Assembly: GCF_000454065.1 (NCBI RefSeq)
Contig: NZ_KE695649.1
Coordinates: 60,624-124,623, forward strand
Source of the DNA: Brevibacillus thermoruber 423
GTDB lineage: Bacteria > Bacillota > Bacilli > Brevibacillales > Brevibacillaceae
Length of the DNA stretch: 64,000 nucleotides
Reading direction: 5' to 3'
Of this stretch, positions 7,849 to 16,370 are shown in pieces (positions within the stretch are counted from its first letter, which is position 1; every line of letters begins with the position of its first letter). The notes below the pieces were generated by a model. It was not told the DNA's origin. It saw nothing but the letters and a program-made list of their open reading frames with translations, and did no database searches. The position numbers were made by a program, and so were the translations under genes.

Positions 7849-9408
7849 GTGAGTGAGTATGCCAAGAGAAATCTGGCGCTGTTCTTGCCCAGAAAAAACA
7901 AAAGACACATCGTGCTGATCGGCTTGATCGCTGTCCTGTTGGGCGGGGCGGGAATCTTTGCCTACCAGAAATGGACGTCTCCGCAAAGCGCCGCCTCCGT
8001 GATGCGAGTGGAAACCGTCAAGCGGGGGAACGTAACGGAAACGGTCTCCGCATCGGGAACCGTGCAGGCCTCCAAGCGCGTTTCGCTATCCGCTGCGAGC
8101 AGCAGCGCGGTCATCAAATCGATCCACGTGAAAGTTGGCGACCGTGTCAAGGCCGGACAAGTGCTGGCCGAGCTGGACGATTCCGAAGCCCGCGTACAGG
8201 TGAAGAATGCGGAAGCCAACCTCCTGTCCGCAAAGGCCCATTTGGCCGAATTGACAAAGCCCAGGACCGCGGCGGAAATCAACGCGCTGCAGGCGAAGGT
8301 AAACCAGGCGAAGGCCGCATTGGACGCGGCCCAAAGCGGTTTCGACACAAAAAAGGCCGATTACGACGTGGAAAAGGCCAAAGCCAACCTGCAAAATGCG
8401 CAAAAGACCTACAACACGCAAAGCGCCCTGTACAATCAGGGGATCATTTCGAAGAGCGAATTCGATCAAGCCAAGAGCAGTTTGGACCAGGCGCAGCTCG
8501 AGTACAACAGCGCCGTGCTGGCCCGCAGCCAGACACAAGCGAAATCCAGGAGCGACCTGGAACAGGCGCGGGCCTCGTACGAAACGGCGGTAGCCGACCT
8601 GCAGGAAGCCAAAGCGGGGCCGGACCCCTCGGCCGTGCAGTCCGCACAAGCCGCGGTGGCACAGGCGGAGGCGCAGTTGCAGCAGCAGGTAAAAGCCCTG
8701 CAGGACGTAACCCTGAAAGCGCCCATGGACGGGGTGATTGTGCAGATAAACGGAAATGTGGGGGAAAGTCCGTCCAATCCGTTTATCGTCATGGATAATT
8801 CGGACTCCGGCAATCTGGAGGTCCTGGCGCAAATCAGCGAAAGCGATATCGGCAAAGTGAAGGCGGGGCTGCCGGCCACCTTCACCACCACTTCTTACGC
8901 CGATCAAACCTTTGCCGGAAAGGTGAAGCTGGTTTATCCGGAAGCGACGACCGACTCAGGGGTCACCACCTATCAGGTTCTCCTGTCCGTCGACAACAAG
9001 GACGGCCTGCTGAAAACCGGCATGACCGTGAACGCGCGCATCGAAGTGGGCACGCACGAAAATGTGCTGTACGTCCCGGCGGCGGCCTTGAAAACCCAGA
9101 ACGGGAAAGATGGCGTGTACCTCGCATCGGCGAAGGGAGAGGCCGGCGCGACCCGAACGGGAAGCGCAGAATCGGGCAGGTCCGCTCCCCGTTTCCGCTT
9201 CCAGCCGGTCACCATCGGTTACTTTAGCTCCGATCGGGTGGAAATCACGTCCGGTCTGCAGGAAGGGGATCAAGTGGTTCTGACCTTTGAGAACACCGCC
9301 TCCTCCGGCTCCAGCAGCAGGCCAAACGGCATGGGGGGATTCCCGGGCTTTGGCGGGATGGGAGGCCCCGGCGGAGGATTCGGCGGCGGCATGAGAGGGA
9401 ATCGATAA
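7849..9408 (+). CDS. MacA-like periplasmic-adaptor / membrane fusion protein
   Basis: HlyD/MacA-type adaptor (519 residues) of a tripartite-like ABC efflux system; in Gram-positives such proteins work with MacB-type permeases without an outer-membrane channel. The GTG at 7849 follows AGGGGG. Residues about 22-43 form the membrane anchor. A split lipoyl/barrel-sandwich domain (about 60-105 and 285-300) flanks a long Ala/Gln-rich coiled coil (about 105-280). A beta-barrel and membrane-proximal domain follow. The C-terminus is an unusual Gly/Met/Phe-rich tail (about 490-519: [12 protein letters not shown]). The ATPase gene begins 1 nt after its stop. Confidence 0.9.
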   Translation: MSEYAKRNLALFLPRKNKRHIVLIGLIAVLLGGAGIFAYQKWTSPQSAASVMRVETVKRGNVTETVSASGTVQASKRVSLSAASSSAVIKSIHVKVGDRVKAGQVLAELDDSEARVQVKNAEANLLSAKAHLAELTKPRTAAEINALQAKVNQAKAALDAAQSGFDTKKADYDVEKAKANLQNAQKTYNTQSALYNQGIISKSEFDQAKSSLDQAQLEYNSAVLARSQTQAKSRSDLEQARASYETAVADLQEAKAGPDPSAVQSAQAAVAQAEAQLQQQVKALQDVTLKAPMDGVIVQINGNVGESPSNPFIVMDNSDSGNLEVLAQISESDIGKVKAGLPATFTTTSYADQTFAGKVKLVYPEATTDSGVTTYQVLLSVDNKDGLLKTGMTVNARIEVGTHENVLYVPAAALKTQNGKDGVYLASAKGEAGATRTGSAESGRSAPRFRFQPVTIGYFSSDRVEITSGLQEGDQVVLTFENTASSGSSSRPNGMGGFPGFGGMGGPGGGFGGGMRGNR

Positions 9409-9409
9409 G

Positions 9410-10132
9410 ATGAAACCGGTCATTCAAATGGAAGAGGTAACGAAGACCTACGTTATCGGCGATCAGGAGATTCAAGCGCTTCGCGGGGTAAACCTGGTGA
9501 TCCAGGAGGGGGACTTTGCGGCGATCATGGGTCCCTCCGGTTCCGGCAAATCGACGATGATGAATCTGATCGGCTGTCTGGACAAACCGACTTCGGGCGA
9601 GCTGTACCTGGATGGTTACCCCGTGTCGCAAGCGGATGACGACGAGCTGGCCATCATTCGGAATCAGAAGATCGGCTTTGTGTTTCAACAGTTTCATTTG
9701 CTCCCCCGAACCAGCGCGGTCGAAAATGTGGAGCTGCCTCTGCTGTATGCGGGCGTTCCCGCGAAGGAACGGCGCGAACGAGCCGTGCAGGCGCTGGAAA
9801 GCGTGGGGTTGGGCAATCGGCTGTACAACAAGCCGAATGAACTGTCAGGCGGGCAGCAGCAGCGGGTGTCGATCGCCCGGGCGTTGGTCAACAATCCCGT
9901 GATACTCCTGGCCGATGAACCGACAGGCGCGCTGGACACGAAAAAGAGCATCGAGATCATGAGCATCTTTCAGCAGCTGCACGAGGAAGGCAAGACCATC
10001 GTGCTGGTTACGCACGAACCCGACATTGCGGAACATGCCAAGCGAATCATTCGCTTTCGTGACGGGCAGATCATCTCAAATGAAGCGGTTGACCATCGAA
10101 GACGGGCCAACCTTGAGGATGTGAAGGTATGA
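9410..10132 (+). CDS. MacB-type ABC transporter ATP-binding protein
   Basis: 240-residue ATPase of the LolD/MacB class. Walker A is GPSGSGKST at 41-49; the Q-loop (VFQQFHLLP), signature LSGGQQQR and Walker B with [10 protein letters not shown] are all intact. It energises the permease encoded by the next gene, whose ATG overlaps its stop codon (ATGA). The adaptor upstream, this ATPase and the permease form one translationally coupled operon under the divergent promoter at about 7800. Confidence 0.95.
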   Translation: MKPVIQMEEVTKTYVIGDQEIQALRGVNLVIQEGDFAAIMGPSGSGKSTMMNLIGCLDKPTSGELYLDGYPVSQADDDELAIIRNQKIGFVFQQFHLLPRTSAVENVELPLLYAGVPAKERRERAVQALESVGLGNRLYNKPNELSGGQQQRVSIARALVNNPVILLADEPTGALDTKKSIEIMSIFQQLHEEGKTIVLVTHEPDIAEHAKRIIRFRDGQIISNEAVDHRRRANLEDVKV

Positions 10133-11346
10133 ATTTCGCGGAAAGCCTGCGCGTCTCTTTACGCAGTATCAAAACAAACCGATTGCGCTCGTTTCTGACC
10201 ATGCTCGGCATCGTGATCGGGGTGGCCGCCGTCATTGCGATGGTGGCCATCGGGGAGGGCGCTTCCGCCAACGTGGCGTCGCAAATCAACGCCTTGGGGA
10301 GCAACCTGCTCATTGTGACACCCGGCCAGACTGCCCAGGGGCAAATCAATCTGGGCGCCGGTTCGTTAAACACCTTGACGCTGGCGGATAGTGAAGCGCT
10401 CGCCCAAAACAGCTCCATCGCGGCGGTTGCGCCCAGTGTGACGGGGCGGGCTCAGGTAGTCTGGCGGAACAAAAACTACGCGACCTCGATCGAAGGCACC
10501 AATGAATCGTATCCCCAGGTGCGGAACGTTCAGGTGCAGCAGGGCCGGTTCTTTAACCGGCTGGAAGTGCAGAGACAATCAAACGTGGCGGTTGTGGGCC
10601 CGGACGTGATCGCCAATTTGTTCGGTGACAGCAATGCCAGCCCCATCGGGCAAACCATCCAGATCAACCGGATTCCGTTTCAAATCATCGGCATCTTGAA
10701 AAGTCAGGGCAGCACGGGAATGACCAACAATGACGACAAAGTGATTGTCCCGATTACGACAGCGATGAACCGGCTGACCGGAGGCAGGCACGTGGGCAGC
10801 ATTTACGTGTCGGCCGTCTCCGCGGAGGCGTTGCCCCAGGCGCAGTTTGACGTTCAGTTGACGCTGAGGGCCCAGCACAACCTGCGGCCGAACAAGGAAA
10901 ACGACTTTCAAATCCGGTCCCAATCGGAAATCCTCAGTACGGCCCAAGGGGTTACCGGTGTGATGACCGCCCTGTTGTCCGGCATTGCGGCGATTTCGCT
11001 GGTGGTCGGGGGCATCGGGATCATGAACATCATGCTGGTTTCGGTGACGGAACGAACGCGTGAGATCGGCATCCGCAAAGCGCTCGGGGCAACCCGTTGG
11101 GACATTCAACGGCAGTTTTTGATCGAATCCGTGACCATCAGCTTGCTGGGGGGAATCATCGGCATTCTCCTGGGGATCGGGGCGGCTTTCGCCCTGCGCC
11201 AATTCGCCGGCATAGCGACGTCGGTCAGTGTGTCTCCGATGCTGTACGCGTTCCTTTCCTCCGTGCTTGTCGGCGTGATATTCGGGGTGTACCCGGCCCG
11301 AAAAGCCGCACGGCTGAAACCGATTGACGCACTGCGTTACGAGTAG
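10129..11346 (+). CDS. MacB-type ABC transporter permease
   Basis: 405-residue FtsX/MacB-like permease. An N-terminal helix ([23 protein letters not shown], here about residues 20-42) is followed by a large extracytoplasmic domain (about 45-275) and three C-terminal helices with the FtsX-domain signature ([19 protein letters not shown]). It has the four-helix topology of MacB permeases used for export of antimicrobials, lipopeptides or signal peptides. Whether it exports or confers resistance to the modified peptide encoded 600 bp downstream is an inference from proximity only. Confidence 0.93.
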   Translation: MNFAESLRVSLRSIKTNRLRSFLTMLGIVIGVAAVIAMVAIGEGASANVASQINALGSNLLIVTPGQTAQGQINLGAGSLNTLTLADSEALAQNSSIAAVAPSVTGRAQVVWRNKNYATSIEGTNESYPQVRNVQVQQGRFFNRLEVQRQSNVAVVGPDVIANLFGDSNASPIGQTIQINRIPFQIIGILKSQGSTGMTNNDDKVIVPITTAMNRLTGGRHVGSIYVSAVSAEALPQAQFDVQLTLRAQHNLRPNKENDFQIRSQSEILSTAQGVTGVMTALLSGIAAISLVVGGIGIMNIMLVSVTERTREIGIRKALGATRWDIQRQFLIESVTISLLGGIIGILLGIGAAFALRQFAGIATSVSVSPMLYAFLSSVLVGVIFGVYPARKAARLKPIDALRYE

Positions 11347-11396
11347 TGCGCAGCGGGTGCGCCGTTCGGTGTTCCTGCACAATTGATTGCCATTCA

Positions 11397-11428
11397 AAGC
11401 CACTCCTTTGTGTTGGAGTGGCTTTTTT
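11397..11428 (+). terminator. Rho-independent terminator after efflux operon
   Basis: AAGCCACTCC pairs with GGAGTGGCTT, followed by T residues. Confidence 0.9.
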
Positions 11429-11562
11429 GCTTATGGACAAGGCGGTTTCCTCTTCCAATAGGGAACCGCCCATTTTGGTATGGGCAAGCAACCAATTCGG
11501 GGAACCGGAATAATGTGCACTGTAGCGAAAAACAGAATGATGGTGAAAGGGGAAAGGTTTCA

Positions 11563-11814
11563 TTGAGCAGCACACCCGTTGAAAGCCACCATGGCCATAA
11601 GTCTTACGGCACAGCCGCGTTTTCTCCGCAATGGTATCAATGGCCCCACCCATATCATGTCCCGTATCCGCCCTATCTGTCCTACGTGCCGGTTGTCTAC
11701 CAGGAGCCATTCTATGACTATTATTTGGACTACGTTGATTATGTTGACCCGTACGGAGGCTACTACGACGTGTACGACTCCTACGAGGACAGCTTTGATT
11801 ACGTCAGTTCCTGA
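11563..11814 (+). CDS. Tyr-rich small protein next to RiPP precursor
   Basis: The TTG at 11563 lies behind GAAAGGGGAAAGG and gives an 83-residue protein; I chose it because upstream codons have no ribosome binding site and overlap the terminator. The middle is rich in Tyr and Pro (WYQWPHPYHVPYPPYLSY) and the end in Tyr and Asp (YYLDYVDYVDPYGGYYD). There is no Cys, no signal peptide and no membrane segment. I do not recognise a family. Composition recalls spore-coat Tyr-rich proteins; its place 120 bp before the thiazole-type precursor also allows a second substrate or accessory peptide of that cluster. Function unknown. Confidence 0.55.
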   Translation: MSSTPVESHHGHKSYGTAAFSPQWYQWPHPYHVPYPPYLSYVPVVYQEPFYDYYLDYVDYVDPYGGYYDVYDSYEDSFDYVSS

Positions 11815-11935
11815 CGGTTGCGGCAGGGAGCGCGAGCGCTGCACGTCCGCAGCGGCCGCATAGCGTCCGGTGCGCTGACGGACACGTTTTCGGTGATGAA
11901 ACATCCAGATCAATTCATGAATGGAGGGTATCAAA

Positions 11936-12205
11936 TTGGACGATTTTAAAAAAGAAATCAAAAAGGTAGAAGCGGATGAGTTTCATGCGAGCGAGATGGT
12001 TCCCTATGAGAATCCGGACTACGATTACGCCCAATTCAATTGCGGGCAATGTGGGGGACGCTGCAGAAACTGTAGAAATTGTTTTCAACGCTGCCGAAAT
12101 TGCTTTTTCCCGCGCTGCCACAACTGCTTTTTCCCGCGCTGCCACAATTGCTTTTTCCCACGCTGCCACAATTGCTTTGGCCCCCGGTGCGGACGATGCT
12201 TTTAA
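11936..12205 (+). CDS. TOMM (linear azol(in)e) bacteriocin precursor, heterocycloanthracin/sonorensin-like
   Basis: Precursor of a thiazole/oxazole-modified peptide, 89 residues from the TTG at 11936. GGAGGG ends 7 nt before this TTG; the ATG at 11921 overlaps that ribosome binding site and is unlikely. The first 36 or so residues are an acidic leader without Cys (DDFKKEIKKVEADEF, then MVPYENPDYDYAQ). The core has 15 Cys: CGQCGGRCRNCRNCFQRC, then a CFFPRCHN octapeptide repeated about four times, ending GRCF. Cys spaced by two or four residues is the substrate pattern of YcaO/SagB enzymes, encoded directly downstream. No cleavage motif such as double Gly is clear. The terminator after it would allow high precursor expression relative to the enzymes. 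Confidence 0.85.
   Translation: MDDFKKEIKKVEADEFHASEMVPYENPDYDYAQFNCGQCGGRCRNCRNCFQRCRNCFFPRCHNCFFPRCHNCFFPRCHNCFGPRCGRCF
12097..12192 (+). repeat. 24-bp tandem repeats encoding the precursor core
   Basis: Units at 12097, 12121 and 12145 are nearly identical (core TGCTTTTTCCCGCGCTGCCA, with one A variant) and a fourth, diverged unit lies at 12169-12192. Each encodes one Cys-Phe-Phe-Pro-Arg-Cys-His-Asn block, so slippage could change core length. Confidence 0.85.
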
Positions 12206-12243
12206 CCTGGTGAAGACAGAGGTTTGTGATCGTTTGACAGGAG

Positions 12244-12282
12244 AGCCGAAACCCTTCAATTGCAAGGGTTTCGGCTTTTTTT
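12244..12282 (+). terminator. Terminator between precursor and maturation genes
   Basis: A 13-bp perfect stem (AGCCGAAACCCTT/AAGGGTTTCGGCT) with a 7-nt loop and a T run. Read-through here would set the precursor-to-enzyme ratio, or the enzymes have their own promoter in 12283-12440. Confidence 0.9.
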
Positions 12283-12450
12283 CGGCTGCATGTGACCGGT
12301 CTGTTTGTCTCGTGGCACGGAAGTTGTCGGCGTGGAGGGGACTTCTCAACAAAGTAGGCAAGAGGGACAAATAGCGGTACATATGATTAACACGGAGTGT
12401 GTTGAGGGATGGTTGCGGATTTCAGAACAGCTGACGGGAGGAAGCATGGT

Positions 12451-14409
12451 ATGACAAGTTTGAAGCCATCGATGCGTCTGAAAGTGAAGGGAGACACGTT
12501 TTTTCTCCCCGATCCATCCGGCGGTGTGTATTTTCGGAACAACATCGGCTCGTTTCACATGGAAGGCAGGACGATCCTGCAGTGGATTGAAAAACTGATG
12601 CCGGTGTTAAACGGCGAGCACACGCTGGAGGAGTTGACGGACGGATTGCCGGCCCCATACCGGGACCGGGTGTATGAAATTGCAGAGGTGCTGTACCAAA
12701 ACGGCTTTGTCCGGGATGTAAGCCGGGATCGGCCGCATCAACTGCCGGAAGAGATACGCAAACGATATGCGGAGCAAATCGAATTTTTGAACAGTTTCGG
12801 GGATTCGGGTGCCTACCGCTTTCAGACGTATCGTCAGTCCAGGGTGGCAGCGGTGGGCGCCGGCCCGTTACTGCTCTCGCTGGTAGCGGCGTTGTTGGAA
12901 TCGGGACTGCCAAGGCTGCACGTACTGGTCACGGATGAGGCAGTCACGAACCGGCAGCGGTTGGCGGAACTGGCGGAACATGCCCGAAAAGAGGACCCTG
13001 AGGTATCGCTGGAGGACATTTCGCTGCAAAAAGGGGGCGTCATTTCCTGGCGGGAGTTTGTGCAGCCGTTCGATGCGATCCTGTACGTGTCAGAGAAGGG
13101 GGATGTCGAGGAACTGCGGGTTCTGCATGACGTCTGCAGGCAGGAAAAAAAGGTGTTCCTCCCGGCCCTGTGCATCCATGAGACAGGGATGGCCGGTCCG
13201 CTGGTGCATCCGGACAGTGCGGGATGTTGGGAGTCGGCGTGGCGCCGCCTGCACCTGTCGGCGGTGCACAAAGACCCGAAGCAGCACGCCTTCTCCTCCA
13301 CCGCGGGAGCCATGCTGGCGAATGTCATGGTGTTCGAATGGTTCAAAACGGCAACGGGCGTATTCCAACGGGAACCGCAATTCTTTCTCTTGAACCTGGA
13401 GACGTTGGAAGGAAGCTGGCATTCGTTCCTGCCCCATCCGCTGGTGACCGGATACGAACCGGTGCACTGGGTCCACGTTTCAGATCTGCGGCTCGAACGG
13501 GATTCCACGAGGCGGGAATCGGACGGATTGATTCCGTACCTCAGCCGGCTTGCATCACCGGAAACCGGCATTTTGCATGTGTGGGATCCGTTGGACACCC
13601 GGCAGATTCCGTTGGCACAGTGTGTGGTTCAGGCTGTCGATCCGCTGTCGGAAGGACCGGCTCGGCTGCTGCCGGCGGTTGTCTGTACAGGGTTGACGCA
13701 TGAGGAGGCGCGGCGGGAAGCGGGACTGGCCGGGATCGAAACGTACGTGTCGCGAATGGTCGATCTGCTCGCGTCGACGCTTCCCGCCGAGCAGGAGGCC
13801 GGAAGGAGCATGATCCAACCGGATGAATGGGTCGGCGTCGGAGCGGGGGAAACGGCTGCAGAAGGCGTAAGCCGGGGACTGCAGAAGTGTTTGACCGAAG
13901 CATTGAGGAAGAGACACGCGGATGAGAAGCCGCGCATCTCTTTGGTGCGGGTGGAGACGGTCGAAGATGAGCGCTGCCGGTATTATTTGCAGGCGTTGAC
14001 CACGATGCAGGGAGCTCCGCTGATCGGCTTGGGAGAGGACGTCTATGGGTTCCCTGTGGTGTGGGCCGGTATGAACGGCCGGTGGTATGGCAGCGTGGGA
14101 TTCCAAGTGACTTCAGCGCTGCGGCAGTCGCTGCAGCAGGCGCTGCTGAAGGCGCAAAACCAAGCGGCGCGTCCCGGGATGCAGGCGGTGGAGGTTTCAG
14201 CCGTGCTGCTGGCAGACAAGGCACCGCAAAGTCTTGCGATCCCCGCGTGTGAAGCGGACGATCATGTCGAGGTTGTGCAGTCCGCTCTGCAGGTGTTACA
14301 ACGAAACCGCAAGCGGCTTCTGGTCTGCGATCTGGCGCGGGAGCCGTTCTTGCAAGAGGAGTTGGCAGGGGTGTTTGGCGTGCTGGTGCGAGAGGAGGAG
14401 TCCCGGTGA
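12451..14409 (+). CDS. Thiazole-containing bacteriocin maturation protein (ThiF-like)
   Basis: 652 residues from the ATG at 12451, with GGGAGG 8 nt upstream. It matches the Bacillus family annotated as putative thiazole-containing bacteriocin maturation protein. Residues about 5-95 (FFLPDPSGGVYFRN, LMPVLNGEHTLEEL, LYQNGFVRD) look like a PqqD-type leader-recognition domain. A Rossmann segment follows (VAAVGAGPLLLSLVAALLES) as in E1/ThiF proteins, though no adenylation Arg or CxxC zinc pairs are obvious. The C-terminal 250 residues are unassigned. It probably presents the leader peptide to the YcaO enzyme. The next gene's GTG overlaps its stop by 4 nt (GTGA), so the two are coupled. Confidence 0.85.
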   Translation: MTSLKPSMRLKVKGDTFFLPDPSGGVYFRNNIGSFHMEGRTILQWIEKLMPVLNGEHTLEELTDGLPAPYRDRVYEIAEVLYQNGFVRDVSRDRPHQLPEEIRKRYAEQIEFLNSFGDSGAYRFQTYRQSRVAAVGAGPLLLSLVAALLESGLPRLHVLVTDEAVTNRQRLAELAEHARKEDPEVSLEDISLQKGGVISWREFVQPFDAILYVSEKGDVEELRVLHDVCRQEKKVFLPALCIHETGMAGPLVHPDSAGCWESAWRRLHLSAVHKDPKQHAFSSTAGAMLANVMVFEWFKTATGVFQREPQFFLLNLETLEGSWHSFLPHPLVTGYEPVHWVHVSDLRLERDSTRRESDGLIPYLSRLASPETGILHVWDPLDTRQIPLAQCVVQAVDPLSEGPARLLPAVVCTGLTHEEARREAGLAGIETYVSRMVDLLASTLPAEQEAGRSMIQPDEWVGVGAGETAAEGVSRGLQKCLTEALRKRHADEKPRISLVRVETVEDERCRYYLQALTTMQGAPLIGLGEDVYGFPVVWAGMNGRWYGSVGFQVTSALRQSLQQALLKAQNQAARPGMQAVEVSAVLLADKAPQSLAIPACEADDHVEVVQSALQVLQRNRKRLLVCDLAREPFLQEELAGVFGVLVREEESR

Positions 14410-16349
14410 GTGCTGGTGTGGTTGTTGTTGGAGAAGGGCTGTTGGCCGACTTCGTGAGCAGGGAATTGTCCTCCCGATACCGGATCGTTCGTCATGCCGA
14501 TGGAAAAACCGGAATACCGGAATCGGCGGACCTGGCTCTGGTTTTGCATGATACCTGGGAGCCTTCCGTTCATTACGAGGCGGAAGCGCTGTTTCCACCG
14601 GCCGGCATTCCCTGGCTGCGGGGCTTTGCCGCATGTGGCGAGGGTGTGGTCGGACCGCTGGTGCGCCCGGGTACGCCGGGGTGCTCCCAGTGTGCGGACC
14701 TGCGGCGCGTCGTGGCGAGAAGGGACCGCAGCGAGATGTGGGAATGGAAACGGACGCTGGCGGAAAACGGGGGGATGCCGCGTGACCCGTGGGCGTCGCG
14801 GACCGGGATGCTGCAGACAGCTCACCTGCTCGTCGCCGAGGCCGAAAGGGTGCTGCAGGGCAGGCAGGCCCACCTGGAAGAAAGCGTCTGCCTGATCAAC
14901 CTGAAAACGCTGGAGAACTCGCGTCACTTCTTTCTCCCCGACCCGCTGTGTCCGGTATGCGGTCGATTGCCCGACGATTCGCCGATGGCGGCGCGGATTT
15001 CGCTCGCGCCCAGTCCGAAGATCAGTGCCGACAGTTACCGCTGCCGTCCGATGGATGAGCTGAAGAACGTTCTGGGCAAGGACTATCTGGATTACCGGAC
15101 GGGATTGGTCAATGGGAAACGGAATAACTTCGAGTCGCCGTTTGCCGTTGTCAGCGTCAATCTGCCGCTGTTTACGGGGGACGAATCGACGGCGGGTCGG
15201 ACTCATTCCTTCGCGGAAAGCGAGTTGTTGGCGATTTTGGAGGGATTGGAGCGGTACTGCGGTTTGGAACCGCGCGGCAAACGGACGGTCGTACACGACA
15301 GCTATCGCAACCTTGCCGATCAGGCACTCAACCCTCTCACGGTAGGGGTGCACGCCAAGGAACAGTATGCGCGGCCCGATTTTCCGTTCAAACCGTTTGA
15401 TCCTGACCGCCCGATCCATTGGGTATGGGGCTATTCCTTTATGCAGGAGCGTCCGATTCTGGTTCCGGAACTGCTGGCCTATTACAGTCTGGATTACGGG
15501 GACGGCTTCGTCTATGAAACGTCCAACGGATGCGCCTTGGGCGGAAGTTTGGAGGAAGCTATCTTCTACGGCATTTTGGAAGTGGTGGAGCGCGATTCGT
15601 TCCTGATGACGTGGTACGCCCAACTGCCTCTCCCGCGTCTTGACCCTGGTTCCGTCGACGATACGGAACTGCGATTGATGATCGAGCGTGCGAAGGCGGT
15701 GGGGGGATACGACCTGTATTTCTACAACGCGACGATGGAGAACGGAATTCCAAGCGTGTGGGTGTTGGCCAAGAACAGAAAGGAAACCGGAGTGAATCTC
15801 ATCTGTGCGGCCGGGGCTCATCCGGACCCGGTACGGGCGGTGAAAGGCGCCGTTCACGAGTTGGCTGACATGATGCTGACGATTGACGACAAATTCGACG
15901 CGTACCGGGAGAAGTATGAGCGAATGCTGGATGATCCGTTCCTGGTGCAGGAGATGGAAGACCACTCCATGCTGTACGGCTTGCCGCAAGCGGAGAAGCG
16001 CCTGGATTTTTTGCTGGATGAGGACCGTCCGCTGCGAACGTTTGACGAGGCATTCAAGCGGAAGGAGAGGTCGGCCGACCTGACTGATGATTTGAAAGAC
16101 ATTCTTCAGGCTTTTCGCCGTGTGAACCTCGACGTGATCGTGGTGGACCAAACGACACCGGAGATGAGGCGAAACAGCCTGTACTGCGTGAAAGTGCTGA
16201 TTCCGGGGATGCTGCCGATGACGTTCGGGTATCACCTGACCCGCCTGGAGGGGTTGGAACGGGTGCTGCGGGTCCCCATGGAACTGGGATATGCCAGGCA
16301 GCCGTTGACACGTGAACAGCTCAATCCCCATCCGCATCCGTTTCCATAA
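14406..16349 (+). CDS. YcaO cyclodehydratase fused to ThiF-like domain (SagC-D type)
   Basis: Fused cyclodehydratase of 647 residues that converts Cys (or Ser/Thr) of the precursor into azolines using ATP. The N-terminal part (1-190) is E1-like, with VVVVGEG and two zinc-type pairs, Cys93/Cys96 (GCSQC) and Cys182/Cys185 (LCPVC). The YcaO domain occupies about 240-647, with SFAESELLAILEGLERY and NGCALGGSLEEAIFYG, including Glu residues of the nucleotide and Mg site. The protein ends PHPHPFP, the Pro-rich C-terminus typical of azoline-forming YcaO proteins. Its GTG start overlaps the preceding gene, and the dehydrogenase gene starts 21 nt downstream. All features argue for an active enzyme. Confidence 0.93.
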   Translation: MSAGVVVVGEGLLADFVSRELSSRYRIVRHADGKTGIPESADLALVLHDTWEPSVHYEAEALFPPAGIPWLRGFAACGEGVVGPLVRPGTPGCSQCADLRRVVARRDRSEMWEWKRTLAENGGMPRDPWASRTGMLQTAHLLVAEAERVLQGRQAHLEESVCLINLKTLENSRHFFLPDPLCPVCGRLPDDSPMAARISLAPSPKISADSYRCRPMDELKNVLGKDYLDYRTGLVNGKRNNFESPFAVVSVNLPLFTGDESTAGRTHSFAESELLAILEGLERYCGLEPRGKRTVVHDSYRNLADQALNPLTVGVHAKEQYARPDFPFKPFDPDRPIHWVWGYSFMQERPILVPELLAYYSLDYGDGFVYETSNGCALGGSLEEAIFYGILEVVERDSFLMTWYAQLPLPRLDPGSVDDTELRLMIERAKAVGGYDLYFYNATMENGIPSVWVLAKNRKETGVNLICAAGAHPDPVRAVKGAVHELADMMLTIDDKFDAYREKYERMLDDPFLVQEMEDHSMLYGLPQAEKRLDFLLDEDRPLRTFDEAFKRKERSADLTDDLKDILQAFRRVNLDVIVVDQTTPEMRRNSLYCVKVLIPGMLPMTFGYHLTRLEGLERVLRVPMELGYARQPLTREQLNPHPHPFP

Positions 16350-16370
16350 TCCCGGACGGGAGGAAGAAGT

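Noticed and set aside
11815-11935. Weak hairpin (GTCCG...CGGAC, then TTTT) between the Tyr-rich gene and the precursor
   Set aside because: The stem is only 5-6 bp with a long loop, so I did not call it a terminator.
12097-12192. Possible CRISPR-like repeats
   Set aside because: The units are contiguous, without spacers, and encode a regular peptide in frame; no cas genes are present.
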